A stretch of 6,868 nt of DNA from assembly GCF_035306705.1 (NCBI RefSeq), contig NZ_DATGNO010000170.1:1-6868 (forward strand). Reading direction: 5' to 3'. The notes under the pieces were generated by a model. That model did not search any database, was not told the origin of the DNA, and saw nothing but the letters and a program-made list of their open reading frames with translations. The position numbers were made by a program, and so were the translations under genes. Position 1 is the first letter of the stretch. Every line of letters starts with the position of its first letter. Origin of the DNA: Xanthomarina sp035306705. GTDB lineage: Bacteria; Bacteroidota; Bacteroidia; Flavobacteriales; Flavobacteriaceae. This document shows, one piece after another, positions 6,044 through 6,868 of this stretch.

Positions 6044-6868
6044 TTATTTTTTAAAATTGGAAATACCTTCTTTTAACCAATCATAATATTGTTTAACATC
6101 TGGTGTGTAACCTACCGGGGCACTTATATCCTCACCTTCTAGATTCTGAATAATATAAAGTGGTTGTGCATTGGTGTTATACCTAGTTTGCTGAAATTCC
6201 AACCATTTTTGTCCATAGGTTCTAACTTTATTTCCAGTCAATTCCGATTCGTGTTGTTCTTCTATTGGTAATTTGGTTCTATCATCCACATATAAAGAAA
6301 TAAGTACAATATCGTTATCCAACAACCCATAAATTTGATCTTCAACCCAAACCTGTTCCTCCATTTTACGACAGTTTACACAAGTTAAACCTGTAAAGTC
6401 TAACATGACTGGCTTATTTACTTTTTTAGCATAAGCCATGCCTTTGTCATAATCTCTAAAAGCTATTAAATCGTTAGGGCCAAAGTGGGCATCTTCTGGA
6501 AGATCTTTAGTTAAAAACTCTCCAGTAGTGCTGAATTGCTTTTTCATAAAACCAACACCATAAGGAGATTCACTATGAGAACTCATTGGTGGAGGGAAAC
6601 CACTAATTAATTTTAAGGGAGCTCCCCAAAGTCCTGGAATCATATAGAAGGTAAAAGCGAATACTAAAATAGCCATACATAATCTACCTACAGAAAGATG
6701 CTCTAAAGGCGAATCGTGTGGCAATCTAATTTTACCTAATAAATACAAGCCTAGAGTTCCAAAAATAGCAACCCATATGGCTATAAACATTTCTCTTGTT
6801 AAGAAATGCCATTCTAAAACCAAATCGATCATCGATAAGAATTTAAAAGCAAATGCCAATTCTAAAAA
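6044..6868 (-). CDS. DsbD-like thiol:disulfide interchange protein, C-terminal part
   Basis: The C-terminal 274 residues of a membrane protein that probably moves reducing electrons from the cytoplasm to periplasmic thiol proteins, as in protein quality control or cytochrome c maturation. The frame stays open to the right edge (it begins Phe-Leu-Glu-Leu there). The TTG at 6859 is only an internal codon, so the N-terminal portion with most of the membrane core is missing. What is seen: two or three hydrophobic segments (around EMFIAIWVAIFGTLGLYLLG and CMAILVFAFTFYMIPGLWG), a linker, then a thioredoxin-like domain (KPVMLDFTGLTCVNCRKMEE) with the redox pair CVNC encoded at 6371-6382 and a YIIQNLEGE strand further on. 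CVNC differs from the CGPC of ordinary thioredoxin and suits a DsbD gamma-type domain. A strong terminator lies 18 bases past the stop. Its promoter is outside the window. Confidence 0.88.
   Translation of the reverse strand, partial: FLELAFAFKFLSMIDLVLEWHFLTREMFIAIWVAIFGTLGLYLLGKIRLPHDSPLEHLSVGRLCMAILVFAFTFYMIPGLWGAPLKLISGFPPPMSSHSESPYGVGFMKKQFSTTGEFLTKDLPEDAHFGPNDLIAFRDYDKGMAYAKKVNKPVMLDFTGLTCVNCRKMEEQVWVEDQIYGLLDNDIVLISLYVDDRTKLPIEEQHESELTGNKVRTYGQKWLEFQQTRYNTNAQPLYIIQNLEGEDISAPVGYTPDVKQYYDWLKEGISNFKK

Noticed and set aside
6044..6859. TTG at 6859 as start of the DsbD-like protein
   Set aside because: The frame continues to the window edge and the protein would lack most of the DsbD membrane core, so it is truncated by the window rather than a short gene.

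Overview
The window looks like a chromosomal stretch from a member of the Bacteroidota, most probably Flavobacteriaceae. The DNA is AT-rich. No purine-rich Shine-Dalgarno sequence stands clearly ahead of the starts examined. One promoter carries a perfect TAnnTTTG -7 element. The proteins (lipoprotein OPX exporter, Wzc-type kinase with a Gly-Tyr tail, stand-alone proline dehydrogenase, DsbD-like protein with a CVNC thioredoxin domain) have a flavobacterial character. This placement rests on recognition, not on a database search.

Left part (1-3101, + strand): the downstream end of a polysaccharide synthesis/export locus. A lipoprotein of the outer-membrane polysaccharide export (Wza/OPX) family enters from the left edge. 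It is followed after 19 bases by a complete Wzc-type chain-length regulator/tyrosine autokinase. The two should span the envelope together: the kinase in the inner membrane controls polymerisation and feeds the export lipoprotein. The unit ends in an AT-rich hairpin plus U-tract that contains the kinase stop codon.

Middle part (3098-5430): a proline dehydrogenase gene on the - strand runs convergently into the kinase gene. The two share a CTAG, each using three of its four bases as a TAG stop. A 92-base divergent intergenic region separates it from aroB (3-dehydroquinate synthase, shikimate pathway) on the + strand. These are housekeeping metabolic genes with no functional link to the polysaccharide genes, so 3098-3101 looks like the right boundary of that locus.

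Right part (5431-6868): a short + strand gene encodes an acidic 101-residue protein of unknown function. Its leader can fold into a hairpin that reaches the start codon. The 221-base gap after it (5823-6043) holds a strong intrinsic terminator belonging to the - strand gene on the right; no gene or other clear signal is seen in the rest of it. The last gene, on the - strand, is the C-terminal part of a DsbD-like membrane protein with a thioredoxin domain, cut by the right edge.

No mobile element, CRISPR array, tRNA, rRNA or defence system was seen. The window is mostly ordinary core genome. The points worth a second look are the kinase's repeat-encoded tyrosine tail and altered nucleotide-binding motifs, the shared-stop convergent junction inside a terminator hairpin, and the leader hairpin of the small unknown gene.
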